A DNA stretch of 64,000 bases from Marisa cornuarietis (taxonomy: Eukaryota; Mollusca; Gastropoda; Architaenioglossa; Ampullariidae). Below are positions 1-25,400 of this stretch, piece by piece. The notes under the pieces were generated by a model, which was given only the letters and a program-made list of their open reading frames with translations, was not told the DNA's origin and made no database searches. Made by a program: the position numbers and the translations under genes. Where the stretch lies: the NCBI GenBank assembly GCA_004794655.1, contig SMMW01000619.1:3589001-3653000 (forward strand), in the 5' to 3' direction. Within the stretch, counting starts at the first letter, position 1, and each line of letters begins with the position of its first letter.

Positions 1-1000
1 CCTCTAGTGTAACCATGGACACATATGCCCTTGATAGCGCTTATGCTTCTACCTTAGCTCTACCTGACTTCTCTGCCGCATTTAACACTATCGACCACTC
101 TATGCTCCTTTTGTCACTGCAGAAATGACTTTTGATAAACAGGTTACAGCTGTCTGTCAGTCTGCCTATTATAATGTTACAGCTGTCTGTCAGTCTACCT
201 ATCATTATGCTACGCAGGATCAGTGCCATCCGTCACATTTTCTTCACACATGCTACCAACACTCTTGTCTGTGTGTTTGTTTTTTCTTGGCTTAATGCAG
301 GATGCTACTCATACTTCACAATTTCCAGAAAGTTTCTCAACTCTGCTGCTCGTCTGGTGCTTAGAGCCACAAAACGGGACCATGTCACTCCTCTCCTTCG
401 TTCTCTTCACTGACTACCCATCCGTTATTCTATTTAGTTTAAACTGTCTCTACTGTTTTTAATTTTAAAAGCTCCTGTCCCGTCTATTTATCTGAACACC
501 TCTTCCCTACATCCCAAGTAGACAACTTTGCTTTTCATTGGATGACCAAACGCACTCTATCCCTGCCTCAGCAGCAGCCATATATGGTCACCGGATTTTT
601 ACTTACTTTGAAGCATACCAGTGGAACTCTCTTGCCTTTCATATTCGCCATCTACCCCACTGTCAATTCTTTTAAACGTGCACTAAAAACACACGTGTTT
701 AAAGACCATAAATCCTTAAGCCAACATAACTGTCATTAGTTGCGATTATAGTCAAATGATTTGTCCGCCTGTTTGAGTTTCTCTGCAGTTTTATGACAGT
801 CTCCATTATTATTGTTCGTTCCCGGAATCCTCTTTGTGTCTTCTATTTTTGTCTTTTATTACTTGTCTACATTGATGTTTCTTTTTACGTCCTTCGTATT
901 CTGTCCATTTCTCCTACATGTCTGAAGTGCCAAGAGCATGCTCATACATGAGCGTGACAATGAGCTGTATAAATCAGACTTTGTGTTATTTACTTATAAA
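1..1000 (+). mobile_element. CR1/L2-like LINE, 3' fragment (decayed)
   Basis: Decayed 3' end of a non-LTR retrotransposon, entering from the left edge. The frames carry the C-terminal ORF2 signature SAARLVLRATKRDHVTPLL (about 330-405) and the later FKRALKTHVFK block (about 672-704), both typical of CR1/L2-group LINEs and matched by the fuller minus-strand copy at 24.3-27.65 kb. Several frameshifts make it a pseudogene. Two tandem copies of a short coding repeat (V-T-A-V-C-Q-S) lie at 143-205, at the same place where the 24-27 kb copy has a larger array. The 3' UTR contains the GAGCATGCTC stem-like motif near 936, also present in the other copy, so the element probably ends near 990-1000. Confidence 0.75.
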
Positions 1001-1807
1001 GCTACCATGCTGCCTTGTCATGAACCTTATTTCCATTCGTTACAGTAGCACATTTATTTACAATGGCACATAACCAAACAGAAAGCCATGGCATAAATAT
1101 TTATTGATAAACTCTGTTCATTACATGTTTTTTTTAGGCATGTTAACACCTACACAACAAAGACAATCAGTGATATAAATCAGCGTTCTAGAAATGAACA
1201 CAAATAGATTACAGAAATTGTAACATTTACTACGTTGATTCTAAATTTAACTTTTAAGAAAACGTAAATAAGTGAGTTAAGTAGAAATATAACTGTGATA
1301 TTCTTTGCAAAGGAGGTCTTTTACTTTCACCATACGTGTTGGGTCATAACGTGAACATGCTAGCAAATAAGACAAACAAATATAGGAGAACAGAAACAGG
1401 AGAAGAATGAGAGAAGGTGAAATATATAAAAAGAAACTTGATAAATATACTGAGATAAAGGAAGAGCATGCCACTAAATAGCCTCCGTGAAAGAAAGTAA
1501 AGAAATATCATTCTCAAGAAATCACAATTTTATCTATTTGTTTGCTAAAGAGGTCATTGGCTTAAGAAGCAGGGAAGTAAAGACAAGGAGGAAAATGTAA
1601 AATTGCATATCGCAAGGATTGAGACTGTTTAACCTTACATTAAAAATATTTGTTTCTCTTTCATCTATCAAACCTATTTTAAGGTAGCATTGGCAACATA
1701 CATCAGTCTTACCTTTATTATTAATTTAAACAAACCTACTAAACAAGGCCTAAAAACTAAATGCAACAATTTTATTGTTCCTGAAAAATATAGTGCTATC
1801 TGGTCTT
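1001..1807. other. No gene seen; AT-rich flank of exon array
   Basis: AT-rich sequence between the LINE remnant and the left edge of the tandem array. The only open frames are short and hydrophobic or low-complexity (for example 1277-1474 minus). The terminal exon of the cysteine-rich gene to the right should lie here or beyond the window, but I could not identify a convincing phase-1 acceptor followed by a stop. Confidence 0.5.
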
Positions 1808-2159
1808 CTTGTGCTTCTGTTTTCCTGTTTTATTCTTTCTTTACACTGAAGTTTAGAACAATTTTCAAAATAATTCTTTACCTAAAGTTTTTACTTGGTC
1901 TTAAAATTTGTGCCCGCGCTTTATTTAAACAAGTATAAAATTAATTTTAAAGAAAGAAACAGTCTTGTAAGTCAATTTCGAAAATTGTGGCGCCAGTTGA
2001 AAGGTCAAAGGCTTTCTCATGGCAGAGATGTAGACAGCAGCACCATCATGATGCTTCCAGTAAGCAACAAGGTTGAAACCGGGATATGAGCACCTCCGTT
2101 ATGACCTGTGGAGCTCATAGTAAGTGATCACAAACATCTGCTCATGGTTACAGTAATAC

Positions 2160-2160
<1 letters not shown>

Positions 2161-2229
<69 letters not shown>
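2161..2229. repeat. Compound (CTG)n(ATG)n microsatellite, unit 1
   Basis: Intronic on the minus-strand gene model. Homologous compound arrays occur once per unit at 3568-3642, 4976-5072, 6730-6826, 8963-9077 and 11227-11290, with different CTG and ATG copy numbers. The plus-strand frames reading poly-Ala then poly-Asp through them are artefacts. Confidence 0.95.
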
Positions 2230-2233
<4 letters not shown>

Positions 2234-2409
2234 TTATGTAATAAGTGTCAAATTTGCTTTAATGTATATTTTGTCGATACAACTAAATTGTCTGCATAAA
2301 TAATTAGATAAAGTATCGATGCACAAATGTTTTGTAATAATGAGGGGATATAGAACAATTTAAAACAAAACAGACTGAACGTGTTGTTCAATGAGTAAGC
2401 TTAACTTAC

Positions 2410-13715
<11,306 letters not shown>

Positions 13716-13790
13716 GGTGCCTCTTGTTGTTGACGCAGACTGAAAAGATTCAACTGCTCGTCTACAGGACCGATTACAGGAAACGTTGTA

Positions 13791-13796
13791 CTTATA
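13791..13796 (-). promoter_or_regulatory. TATA-like box of the cysteine-rich gene
   Basis: TATAAG on the minus strand, 76-81 bp upstream of the ATG at 13715. With a typical 25-30 bp offset, transcription would start near 13762-13768, giving a 5' UTR of about 50 nt. Prediction from spacing only. Confidence 0.45.
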
Positions 13797-13900
13797 GTCC
13801 AGAAGCAGGGACACGTCACACCTTCATTTAAAGTCGTCCAATCATTTGGAAGGAGATTGGTCCTGAATTACAGGTGCTGTTCATTTTCAAGGGCGTGAAA

Positions 13901-15130
<1,230 letters not shown>

Positions 15131-15209
15131 TGAGTGAGTGAGTGAGTGAGTGAGTGAGTGAGTGAGTGAGTGAGTGAGTGAGTGAGTGAGTGAGTGAGTG
15201 ACTGAGTGT
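15131..15209. repeat. (GAGT)n microsatellite
   Basis: Tetranucleotide array of about 18 units, last units slightly degenerate. Confidence 0.95.
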
Positions 15210-15599
15210 TGCTCCTAACTTCGATATTTCTATTCATAAAAAGAGTTTAGAGATTCTTCCGCATGAGATCACTTTTTTCGTTTCTTGCTATAAATTATTT
15301 TTCCCCGGGCTATAACTATACATTACAATTTATACAATATATCATGGAAATAAGCTTTGGAGTTTTCCTCATTTTGTTCATGCGTTACCTAGGGTTTAAG
15401 GGTTCACGAAAATAACCATGCGACCGGGAGGTAGTAATAGAAGCAGTCCTATAAATTATGAATTATTCCAACAAAAGTTGTTCTGTATCAAGAGACGCAA
15501 AGTTACATGGGTTTATAACTATTTGACGTATCAGGAATATCTTCACCGAGCAGCACCTCTAACCCTGTAGCATTAAAGCCAACAGTACATCAACAAGTG

Positions 15600-15716
15600 T
15601 TATCGAGACGGAAAATTTGTGTTTTATGCTAATCCAGACATGTAAACAGATGGAACATGCAGAGAAAGAACAGCGTATCTCAAACGAGAGCTGAACCCAG
15701 GACAGCCGAAATAAGA
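15600..15716 (-). mobile_element. Partial tRNA-derived SINE (head truncated by GAAA array)
   Basis: Shares with the SINE at 50557-50722 the segment running from CAGACATGTAAACAGATG through CATGCAGAGAAAGAACAG to a B-box-like CTGAACCCAGGACAGCC. The A-box side is replaced by the GAAA array at 15720. The LINE-like tail seen in the other copies is not recognisable here. Confidence 0.6.
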
Positions 15717-15719
15717 AGA

Positions 15720-15723
15720 ATGA

Positions 15724-15819
<96 letters not shown>

Positions 15820-15840
15820 AGAAAGAAAGAAAGAAAGAAA
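15720..15840. repeat. (GAAA)n microsatellite
   Basis: About 120 bp GAAA array with one 3-nt interruption near 15821. It abuts a SINE fragment and may have grown from it. Confidence 0.95.
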
Positions 15841-16005
15841 CGGAATTCATTTATTTGCTAAGTGATATTGCACGACGAACTTTCTTTCTCCAGCTCTCTC
15901 TCTCGCACACTTTAATGCGCCACTACACTCACTTCTCAATGTAAGCCTAAAGCATTAACTGCATAAGAAACAGAAAGCAAATTAAATTCATATTCTTGCG
16001 TCCAC

Positions 16006-16048
16006 AACACACACACACACACACACACTCACTCACTCACTCACACAC
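16006..16048. repeat. (CA)n / (CTCA)n microsatellite
   Basis: Short CA tract followed by CTCA repeats. Confidence 0.9.
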
Positions 16049-18400
16049 TTGCAGCACACACAGAGGGCCCACGGAGATCGAGGAGATATATTCAACATTT
16101 GGTTCTCATTCCTGCTACTTGCCTGGCATAAAAATATTTCAGGTAGCGAATGTTATGGCGTGGCCATATCTGTACCTTACACTGAGGGTATGAATATTAA
16201 AGCATTTAATACAAGAACATTTTTCATTATAGCTCATTATTTATAACGTAGATAAATGGAGGAGGGGGCATAAAACAAGGGCAATGCAAAGCGGACAAGT
16301 GAGAGGCGTGACGGTTAATACCAGTGTATTCAGTAATCTTACCCAAGACAACCTACCTGTTGGGATTGGATACCTGACTCGTTACAAAAGTTAAATACGT
16401 AGGCCAACGAAACAGTGCAAGGAAATATCTTTATCTAAGGTAAAGGAATATTTGTTGAATATTTCCTAGAGAATCTGTGCCAGAATCATGCACTTTTGTT
16501 TTACTACTTATTTCGTATTTCAAAATCATTTATCTGCTTCATGTTAAGAGGAACAAGGGCCGCCTGCAGCAAGAAAGGTGTCAAATGTAACGTTTACCAA
16601 AAGCAATTAGCTCTCTTAATGCATTTTTACACTTTAGCATCTGCCTCAGGTCTGTGATGATCTTTTACTTTTCAAGTTTTCAACAACACACAATACAGGC
16701 AGTAACTGTAAAGTACCATAGCTGCACACACTTGCTTCAATCAAATAAGCAGGCAAACAAGAAAGAAACAAACACAGAGACAAAGAAATGCAACTAAGAC
16801 CTGTTTGAATGTGTCTAGTAAAAAACAGATCAAGTACCTTCCTAGATAAAGAAGGACAGATGTAAAGGGTTCTAAGATCACTTGCTCTTAGAAACATAGC
16901 TGGGGGGGGGGGTCATAAACTTAGTCAGTTAAGCTTCTCGGGAGGATTTTCCTTGCTGGTCGTAGGATATCTGCTAAACTGTAACCAAGAAAGTTAAAAC
17001 TCAATGGTACTTTCCAGACAGAGAACTATTCATATTTCTCTTTTCAATGTGGGGAACAATATCAGTGCTGACACTCAGAAGGCAAATTTACAGTCCTCAT
17101 TCATTATAACTGTCAATTTCTTAAGGTGCTTCCTGTTTTGTTATATCTCTAAACCCACTTTAGTGTGTCTATTTCGAGTGTTTTTTCTACCACGCAGGGG
17201 ACAAGTACTTAAAGATATACATGGCTGGCTATGCTGTTTAAGCCTTGCTGAATAATGTATAATTTAAGCAGATTTGAGACCTAACAATGGTTTTAACAAG
17301 TGTTAACCCACACCAAAAAATCATGACAGTCTCTGCAAGGCAACAGGGAATTTAGGCGGTTAGAGTGATTTGTAGTTCCGAGGGTCAATTTCTACAGATT
17401 ATAAAAGTATTTCTATGCATAAAGAATTTAATTAAATGGTACTGCAATTATAATATTTTGTCAGAGTCCTAAACCTTACAGTAATAACTCTAACAGAAAA
17501 TTAACACATCTGCATCACTATTTTGTCTAAGTAAATAACAAAAGAACTTTTACAATCAAAACTGTAATTGAAGATTTTTATTAAGTCTTTGTTCATCGTG
17601 CATTTTGAAAATCTAATACTCCTGCTTTCCTAGCACATATAAAATAGTACTTTAAGTACTCTTTTAAGGGGAAACATTAATGGACAACCTTAGCAAAAGT
17701 TATACTTAAAATGCCTCATTAAAACTCATAACTACTATGTGTGTTTATATATATATTCAATTGATCTGTATATTTCAGAAGAAGTAAACTATTTCACGAA
17801 AATCTACTTGAATTTAATCCCTTTCCTGCTGAGTCATAGGTTACATGCTTTTACTTCATATGTAAGAATTATGTCATCGCTTGAAAAACATGTTTTTACT
17901 GAGGTGTTTAATGATTTTGTATTAACAGAAAAAAGCAAACCGAATAATAGTAAGATATTTTTCATTAATTTTTCTAATAATGTTTTTAACACTTGGTACA
18001 AAATCAAATGCTTATGCACGTATTATAATGCAGTTTATAGCGGTGTGCACCCACCAGCTAGATTGTCTGTTATGTAAAGAGAAATACTGTGAATCACACA
18101 TAGAAAGTAGCAGGCAGTCCTGATGTACAGGTTTGTATGTTTGGAGAAGTAAAAAGTGGCAGGCCTGATGAGTGTAAAGAGGTGCGAGCCGCTGTGTGAG
18201 AGAAGCAGCGAGATGTAACGAGATTTCACAGTAAACATGCCAGGCCAGGCTGACACCGAGGTTTATGTGAGCTACGAGTGTCTGTCGACTCTAGTGTTCG
18301 GGGCTTGAGACATGAAATGGCTTTACGTGGATTACGGCAATGTGTTGTTCACGTAGTGAACTTGAAATCATTGTCAGGCGTTGCTAATTTGCTCGCTTTC
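16049..18400. other. AT-rich intergenic; no gene seen
   Basis: Frames here (for example 17739-18077 plus, 112 codons) are AT-rich, have no recognisable domain and no good splice context. I do not support any as a gene. Confidence 0.4.
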
Positions 18401-18427
18401 TATTTTCACCTTATTTTTGCATTGGTA

Positions 18428-18610
18428 ATAATGACCCAGCAAACACGCAAGATTGGACCTAGACTGGACCTAGCTAGGGTGAATCTTGTAACGTTGGTTT
18501 GCCCATTGCCGGGCAATAACCGACCAAACGCCAGCATTCGCGCAATGCGATGTGGGATCGGAGATCGCCGCGCGGAGACTGAGCGTGTCACGTTGACATG
18601 AATATTCATG
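18428..18610. other. GC/CpG-rich block, possible MITE or promoter island
   Basis: A locally CpG-rich stretch in AT-rich surroundings, beginning near ACCCAGCAAACACGC and containing GCCGGGCAATAACCG and a CGCGCGG core. It could be a short non-autonomous DNA element or an upstream regulatory island for the small candidate gene just downstream. I saw no clear terminal inverted repeats. Confidence 0.25.
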
Positions 18611-18718
18611 ACTATCAAGTCCTCGTACGTTTAAAGATGAAATAATAATTATTTTATAGATCTTTAAGTAACTTAAAACTATATTTTATACTTCATGGTT
18701 AGCAAAGTTTCAAAAAAA

Positions 18719-18752
18719 AAATATATATATATATATATAAAGTATATATAAT
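18719..18752. repeat. (AT)n tract with TATATAAAG
   Basis: AT dinucleotide run containing a TATATAAAG motif near 18733-18741. It could serve as a TATA box for the candidate below. Confidence 0.7.
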
Positions 18753-18996
18753 TTATCAAGAACGGTCACTCTCGCAAACATTGTTCCGCACGTGTTCCGG
18801 TCTGTTTCTGGCCCTATATTTTTAAGTTTCTCTTCTCTGATTTTCTCTGGTATTCACTTTGAGATCATCACGTACACTTCATCGCAAGCATTCAAGGTAA
18901 GACTAATCTGATTTTAAATATCGATATTAATAGTTTTCTCTACAATCATGTAGTTTAAATTGTCTAACCTTGGTTTTCCCGTGATGCAGTGAAAAA

Positions 18997-19143
18997 ATGT
19001 CCGATACTGCATGTGCAAGTCAATCAAGCGTTTACATGATGCCAATTATCACGACTAACGGCTTGACGGTGCACAAAATGAGAGAGAAAATGGAACTGAC
19101 ATGTGAAGCTATGCCAAGGTGTTTCAAGAACTGGTATTTCTAA
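18997..19143 (+). CDS. Candidate 48-residue protein, possibly spliced 5' UTR
   Basis: ATG at 18997, stop TAA at 19141-19143. The start lies 7 nt after a good acceptor (CCCGTGATGCAG, ending 18989); a good donor (TTCAAG|GTAAGA) lies at 18896/18897, about 93 bp before, and a TATATAAAG motif lies about 160 bp above that. Together these look like a short gene with one 5' UTR intron. The product begins MSDTACASQSSVYMM and ends CFKNWYF; no domain, signal peptide or homologue is recognised. Equally, this could be chance or part of a transposon. Confidence 0.25.
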   Translation: MSDTACASQSSVYMMPIITTNGLTVHKMREKMELTCEAMPRCFKNWYF

Positions 19144-21458
19144 TCATGAAGAGGACTGTTGTTGACAATACTTTATAGCAAGTATAAAGTAAGCTTATTC
19201 ACCATACTCCTAGAGAACTGAGTAAGGACATATATTCATCTGCCTGTTTTTATGTGAATGCCTTACAGACGTGATTTCTCAACAACACCGTTTTATTCTA
19301 TTATAATATTAATTTTATCTTGATGTAAATTGGTGTTGTATATTGTTTGTTGATTGCGCAAGCGAGAATGTGTGAGAGAGAAACTTCTGGCGAAAGCGTG
19401 TGAACGTGCAAAGCCACTGTGGGCGAGCGTCAGACGAGCCAGTGTAACGATCACGGATGTCTGTACATTCCTGACAGCCTGGGCGTCTCATCGTGTACAT
19501 GATCATAATTACACGTTTGATGTGCATCCTCATTTACAAGTACAGATGTAACGAGCATCTGAAAATGTTTTGAAAAATAATCACAATGTATCGGGTGAAT
19601 CTTCGTTGAAGAGTGCAGAGGATGTATCTGGCCGTGTGTTTTAAGAACAATCTTTAATACATAGATATCCGTCAGTCCACTCAGTGCCCCCTCAGACAGA
19701 GTTCACGCTTAAGCCCCACGCGTACGTAGACCAAAGCAGTCCTCTCCACATTCGTCACAATGAGGCGGATCCGAGAACAAACTTTTTAATGACTTTGACC
19801 TCTTTCTGTACACCATGAAGTCTTAACGCGTTTATAGGCAGACACTGATATCCTGAGTACTACATCAGACAAATGTGAAAGATTGACAGAGAAGAAAAGT
19901 AAGAAAAGGAGGAGAAGGATTATACAGGAGATCATTAATAATCCAGGTGTAAGAAAGCAGGACAAAACAAATGGAAACAGTTTTTTGTGATAACATACCT
20001 GTTATGGCATGTCAGTAGTTATTCTTTTGTGGGCGTTGACATATTAGTGCTTTTGACTTGTATATAGCATGTTTCCCTACCATAGATCGAATTTATAAAA
20101 AAGTGATGATGAAAACACAAGAATGCTGTTAATTGCAAACATAATTTTAGTTGTCTTAGAACGATATATTTTGACCACTTGACTCTCTATATGATATAAA
20201 TATATATTCTAATAAATCTAAAAGGGAATAAATGTTTGTGTTTATTTTTTGCATTAACAAAATTTCTAGAAGATTGAACACAATAGAGTAACAGGTTTGC
20301 AAAAAACAGACAAACAAAGAAACAAGCAAACACAAACAAATGACATACAAGTACATTTAATAATAGTAATATATTGCTGGTAAATTTACCTGGTTGATAA
20401 AATTTCACATAAAAAAAGAAAATGACGTTTCAAAAACAGTATGACCCAAAAAACGCATCCTATCACTAGTTCTCTCCATTTTGGGGCAATCCTTTTGCCA
20501 GTTAGCTTTTCCAAGGGAGCTCATTCATTATACTTATTCCTATGACGTTGAAAGAGTTACTTACCTTATTGGTCGCCTTCGTTCCAGTGAGTCTGCAAGT
20601 CGTCTTGAAAAAAATGTAGAAGGTTCTAGAAAGGGGTAGCGAGGCTGTATAAAAATACCTAATAGTTGTAATAGTTGTGCTTTCCCAGCAAAGTAACAGT
20701 TTGCACTATCTTGTATAGTTGGACAATTTAGTCATTTTGGAAACTGGTTTTTGCTAAGAATTTTAGCCCAGGTCAATAAACGAGCTTTATTTCGTACAGA
20801 AGCCTGTTAACATAAAACCACATAGAAAGCGAGGCCGAAAGCCGGCGCTGAAACTTTCCTAGGTTGCCCATCCAGTAGATATAGACAATGACATTTAGAC
20901 AATATCAAATATTGACAGTGGCACATATACACAGTCACATTTGGACAATGACACATATAGATTATGGCAACTTAATCCTGTGTCTGCAGCATTTGTCTTC
21001 GCTTTGGTCAGTAAAAGTTTCGGCTATGAACCACACACAGCTGTGGTTATTCAGTGAGTACATTTAAGTTCAAATAATAATGTTTGTTCTCTTTTGGTAA
21101 AATAATTCAAACTGCTTATTCCAAGAGGTGCGTTGAGAATTCTAACTTGACGTGTGTGACTGTACTTAGTGTGATAGCCTGTGTGACAAAGGGAATGTAT
21201 TGATATTGTTTTCCTGTGTGGATCTAGTTTTAAGATATTAAAGTACACAGGGACTACAGAAGACTGATGTTTTTGTCTTTGTGTGGAACAAAAAAACGCG
21301 CACTCTGCATGTGGGAGTAAGGAATATGGCGCACTCGATAATCTTCTTGACATTCAGTGATGCAAACTATCATGTAGTCAATCTCTAAAAGTCTTTACTG
21401 TTTAAGGAATGTGATACTATAAACAATGACTGAAGGTTATTAACACTGAAAATGAGGC
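19144..21458. other. Intergenic; no gene seen
   Basis: AT-rich sequence with only short unconvincing frames. A perfect-looking acceptor/donor pair surrounds 28 nt on the minus strand near 20568-20595 but has no coding partner. Confidence 0.4.
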
Positions 21459-21464
21459 TTTATT
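21459..21464 (-). terminator. Possible polyadenylation signal of the FTP-EGF-TM gene
   Basis: AATAAA on the minus strand, about 1.04 kb downstream of the stop at 22500. It is the first clear hexamer I found below the stop; the minus-strand frame at 22026-22433 would then be 3' UTR, not a gene. Confidence 0.3.
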
Positions 21465-22499
21465 TCGATGCAAAGTTACTAAGAACATGACCCTTGCATT
21501 TGCTTTGCAAATATCAATCTGCAGCTCTCGACGTTTACTCATTCGATTTTACTATTTCCTTAGGTTAAAACTGTTGTTATTATTATTGTAGAATTTTTGG
21601 ACTCTTTTGTTGTCCAAGAAAGAAGTACCAGCGTCAGCAAACAGATGTCACTATGATAAAAGCATGAAGTACGTGCATGAATGAAGAACTGAGAGTGAGC
21701 GGCAGTTCTCTTGGCTGTGCAACTTTTCCTGTAGAGACATCTTGTTTAGGCCAGATTTGAAGTCTTCAAACGTAGGCAAGGCTTACAGAGGACAGGGCAA
21801 AGAATTCCAAACAAAAGGAAATGAGAAGGAAATGGACCCTCTGCCGGGTGGAGATACGTTGTATTCAGGAAAGTCGCGTTTTTTCCCTTCCCATGCCACA
21901 CCTGAACATCATCTAAACATCATCTCTCTCCTTTACCATTTTTTCTGGCCTGCACAAATAGTCGTGCACATCCATATTTATCCTTATACTGAAACATGAC
22001 AACAATCGTATTTTAAACCAGTCTCCTACATCAAACCAATTAAATTATTTTTCGTTTTGAATTTTATCAACTGTAAAGGCCTCTCAACAGAAAAGCAACA
22101 TTTAATGAAAATTCTAAGGTTTAGAATACAACAGTACAATCGCTCAGAAATCCTGTTATAATTATAAAATCTAAGTTTACGGTGATAAAATGACACGCTT
22201 TGTCTGAAGAAAATATGTCTGTTATAAGCAACAAAAAACAATATATCCCGAAAAAAATGTAAATTCGGATAAATTCTAACATTTCTCGACCAGTCACTTT
22301 GAAATACAACAGAAAATAAAACTTGAAAATAATGCTGCGTAACACCTGTCAACGTGTAATTAAATTTTTTAGTGAAATAGCCCTGTATGCTACGTGCATA
22401 TTTGAGCAATAAGAACCTGGTGGAGGCTGTCAAGCTTGCTTTTTATCTTACACAGTGTACACACAACAAGCACTGAGCGTTTCTGTAAGGCCAGTCTTG

Positions 22500-25400
22500 C
22501 TATACAGATTTCTTTGAGGTTAATTCTGTGGTTAATTGTGAGGAAAATTCTGAGGTTACATCTTCCCCAACCTCTGCACTCTTTTCTCGTTTTGGTTCTG
22601 TTGCCATAGTTTGTGGTGGAGGTGACTTGCCACTAAACCACAATCTGCAAAATCATACTTAAATGTTAACATCAAAGTTTAATGTCTTATCCATTTCTAA
22701 AGAGTGTTTAATTAGTTTTCAATTAAATTCATTATGCAATCTTTATGGTTTGGTGCAGTATTGTCTAAATAATAGCATAACGTTTGTGCATACATTTTCA
22801 AAATGATGGATCTCTATTATCAAGGTGGTTTATCCAGAAATGTTCAAGCTCATTATCATGAGCGTTGTTCCGAAGATGGCAAGTCAATTATAGACACTGA
22901 CAATGCCTGTGTAGAGAGAACTTTCACCGTAGTGCTTCATAAAAGTTTAGTCAGTTCTAACGCCAGAAGACTTTTCTCCAGTTGATTCTTTCCGCGTGTA
23001 TCCATCTTTTAGTAAGAAAATATTTGGAAACAATAAACTATTTGGTTAAAAAGAGTTTTAAAAGATAATAATGAGATTTATTTCTGTGCAGAAGGGAGGA
23101 AACATAAACGGATGTCAATTCCAAAAGGGCTAACGTTAAATAATATCTTAATACTTCCTATTCTGTGTGCATTCTCCCCAACATAAATACATTTTTGTAT
23201 AACGTCACTCACAGAGCAAAGATGCCTAACCCAAGTAGAAAACAGACTGTCACAATTATTCCCGCAATCATTGGGTTCCTACACTTGCTTTGGCTCTTTC
23301 CAGATGTTGCTGGTTGAGTTGCTGGTTGAGCTGCTGGTTGAGCTGGTGATGCAGCTGGTTTGTCGGATTCGGTTTCCGTTTTTATGACTTGATAAACAAC
23401 AATTATGACAAAATCAGGACAAGGTAAATGTAGTAAACTCAGTGAGGCAGACCATGTTAACCCTACGGTTCATTTAATATGAATCGCTAAATAACTGCAT
23501 TTACTGAGTGGTCAAATATATCGATAGAAACAATCTTCTGTATTGTCTTTCTTCCAGACTTGCAGAATAACAATACCACAAAAGTTCTATAACCATTTTA
23601 ATTTCCAGCCGCAGTGTTCCCTTCTTCCCTAGCAACTAATGCTAAAAATGAGAAAGACGTAGCTAACCTACTTACCCTGAATACGCCTGGCCCTGTTAAA
23701 GGCTTTAATTAACATTAGCTCACCACCAATTGTTTTCGCAATTTTGGAGAGAAACTCACCAAGTGAGAAGTGTTTTACCTCACTTTATCTTGTTAGTCTC
23801 GACAAACTTTTGCTTAAGTATTCTATTTCTTCTTTCACTTGATCAAATTATGTGACCTCAAAAGAATAAAAATGATCTCAGTCTCCCTAGTTGTAACGGA
23901 CTTGTTTGGTGCACCCTGATGTACATAACGACATGCTAAGGCAGACGCTCGCATATGTACAATTAATAAGAGCAGTGTAAAAATATACGAGTGTGTTATT
24001 AAATACAACAAATGTTTGAGTTGTGCTACGACAATAATATGTATATAACAATAAAATTAGCGATGTGCATAAAATTAATTAAAAAAATGAAGTTTTGCTA
24101 ATACAATTATATGTAATGATAAAATGAGCTATGTGTATAATATTATAGTACAAACTTATCACACACCTTTATGACGTCGCAGCTGTAGTACACTGTTATG
24201 TCTTATTTAGTCCACCTTTATTCTTTCAGACACACTCTAATTCAATTTTTTTCAGAACCAGAATTTCTCAACTGTCCTCAAGTGAATACAATCTAACCTG
24301 AGCAAACGTTGCAGACATAATAATAATAAATGAAGATTTGTATAGCGCATATTCACTCTCATAGAGAGCATGCTCTTAGCGCTTAAAACAAGGAAGAGAC
24401 ATGGACTACATGGATAGAACACGAGGGACGGAAGAATAAATGACAGTACTGACGACAAACAGAAAAACAAAGATAGAAAACACAAAAAGACACCAATTAA
24501 GAGAACATAGAAAATATAGCGATTCTGCAGAGAATGATGGGTAGAAAAGAGCAGAAGGGGGATTGTAAGAAGGACGAGCATTGTGTGGACTGTGTTAGGA
24601 GTAATGCTCAAGGAAGAGTTCCGTTTTCAGTGCAGATTTGAAGGATTCAGTTGTAGGAAGGTGGTGGATATGGAAAGGGATAGAGTTCCATTGTTTTGCT
24701 GCACAGTAACCAAAAATCCTGTGACCATATGTAATTGTTTTGGTGACAGGAACAGTTAGGATACGGTCATCAGACGAAGAGCGTAGTTTTCTGGCTGGAA
24801 CGTAAGGGATGAGAAGTTCAGAGAAATAGTCAGAGCAGGAGCCTGCAAAAAATTAAAAAACAACACAGTTTGTATTGGACGCGAGAACAGATGGGTAGCC
24901 AGTGTAGAAAACGAAGGAGAGGAGTGACATGGTCCCGTTTCCTTGCTCTAAGCACCAGACGTGCAGCGGAATTCTGTACTTTCTGGAGTCTCTGAATGAG
25001 GGATGAGGGGCAGCCTGCCAGCAAGGAGTTGCAGTAGTCAAGTCGAAAAAGAACAAATCCGCAGACAAGAGTGTTGGTAGCGCGTATAGAAAGAAAATGA
25101 CGGATGGCACTGATCTTATGGAGCTCAAAGTAGGCAGATTGACAGACAGCTGCCACATGTTTATCATAATAGACAGACTGACAGACAGCTGTAACATGTT
25201 TATCATAATAGGCAGACTGACAGACAGATGTAACATGTTTATCATAACAGACTGACAGGTGTAACATGTTTATCATAATAGGCAGACTGACAGACAGATG
25301 TAACATGTTTATCATAACAGACTGACAGCTGTAACAAGTGTGAGGGCAGACTGACGAGCGACGGTTGATGTCTTCTTCTATAGCACAAGAGGGCTTCCGT

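Noticed and set aside
2108..2299. Plus-strand frame with poly-Ala and poly-Asp (repeated in each unit)
   Set aside because: It only translates the CTG/ATG microsatellite, lies in the intron of the minus-strand gene, and repeats because the unit repeats.
17739..18077. Plus-strand 112-codon frame
   Set aside because: AT-rich composition, no motif, no splice context.
20568..20595. 28-nt minus-strand segment between perfect-looking splice sites
   Set aside because: Too short, not supported by any neighbouring exon.
22026..22433. Minus-strand 135-codon frame
   Set aside because: AT-rich, no domain; lies just downstream of the FTP gene's stop, so it is more likely 3' UTR.
24252..24611. Minus-strand 119-codon hydrophobic frame
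   Set aside because: Falls in the 3' UTR of the LINE; low-complexity.
25131..25336. CRISPR-like array of about 39-bp repeats
   Set aside because: Head-to-tail repeats without unique spacers, inside a LINE coding region of a eukaryote; it is a minisatellite.
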